Shown here piece after piece: positions 13,197-13,238 of a stretch of 13,238 nt of DNA; within the stretch, counting starts at the first letter, position 1, and each line of letters begins with the position of its first letter. This DNA comes from DASWIG01 sp965371445 (GTDB lineage: Bacteria > Acidobacteriota > Thermoanaerobaculia > Multivoradales > J023), in contig CBDUYN010000237.1 of the NCBI GenBank assembly GCA_965371445.1, positions 1 through 13,238 on the forward strand, given 5' to 3'. Made by a program: the position numbers and the translations under genes. A model generated the notes under the pieces. The model saw only the letters and a list, made by a program, of their open reading frames with translations. It was not told the DNA's origin and searched no databases.

Positions 13197-13238
13197 CAAG
13201 CTCCGGCAGAACCGAAGGAGGGGGCGCACAGACGTAAG

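Noticed and set aside
1..13238. CRISPR arrays, tRNA or rRNA genes
   Set aside because: No regularly spaced direct repeats and no cloverleaf or rRNA-like sequence were seen on either strand.

Overview
The window looks like a piece of chromosome from a GC-rich environmental bacterium, possibly an uncultured member of Acidobacteriota (Thermoanaerobaculia-like) or a similar phylum. That rests on the gene types: a PknB-type receptor kinase with a TPR sensor half, and a very long secreted subtilase carrying putative-Ig and Asp-box repeats with a DGFESGDTSAW tail. No rRNA, tRNA or ribosomal protein gene is present to fix the taxonomy.

Left edge (1-1050): remnants and small genes. In order these are the last 45 codons of an unrecognised protein, a ribbon-helix-helix/MazE-like antitoxin with no toxin beside it, a C-terminal shard of a haloalkane-dehalogenase-type alpha/beta hydrolase, and a minus-strand hypothetical gene whose frame runs under the start of the kinase gene. 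The region reads as repeatedly rearranged.

Centre (1056-10003): two long plus-strand genes with host-like, strongly GC-biased codon use. The first is a transmembrane Ser/Thr kinase (kinase domain, one membrane helix, TolB/FlgO-like domain, TPRs). After an 86-nt gap holding a good sigma70-type promoter comes a secreted S8 peptidase of 1944 residues. It has a signal peptide, an Asp/His/Asn/Ser catalytic set, three putative-Ig domains and about 17 Asp-box units. Near its end are four copies of an unusual ARRIWAT/ARRIWGT peptide repeat.

Right (10033-13196): at the end of the protease gene the base composition drops and all genes switch to the minus strand. An imperfect palindrome with the layout of an integron attC site follows a 330-residue hypothetical gene. 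A degenerate attC-like site follows a HigB/HigA-type toxin-antitoxin pair. A half attC-like site follows a 225-residue hypothetical gene. All three begin with an R''-like heptamer, then 5 nt, then an (A/C)TGCA-containing box. I read this as the distal end of an integron gene-cassette array, or a cluster of attC sites lacking an integrase, with partly decayed sites. No integrase or attI is visible, so the array would continue beyond position 13238. About 700 bp between the toxin gene and the half site hold no recognisable gene.

The most interesting points are the cassette array with two unrecognised proteins, the ARRIWAT repeats inside the propeller, the orphan antitoxin joined to a hydrolase fragment, and the kinase with DRD in place of HRD.
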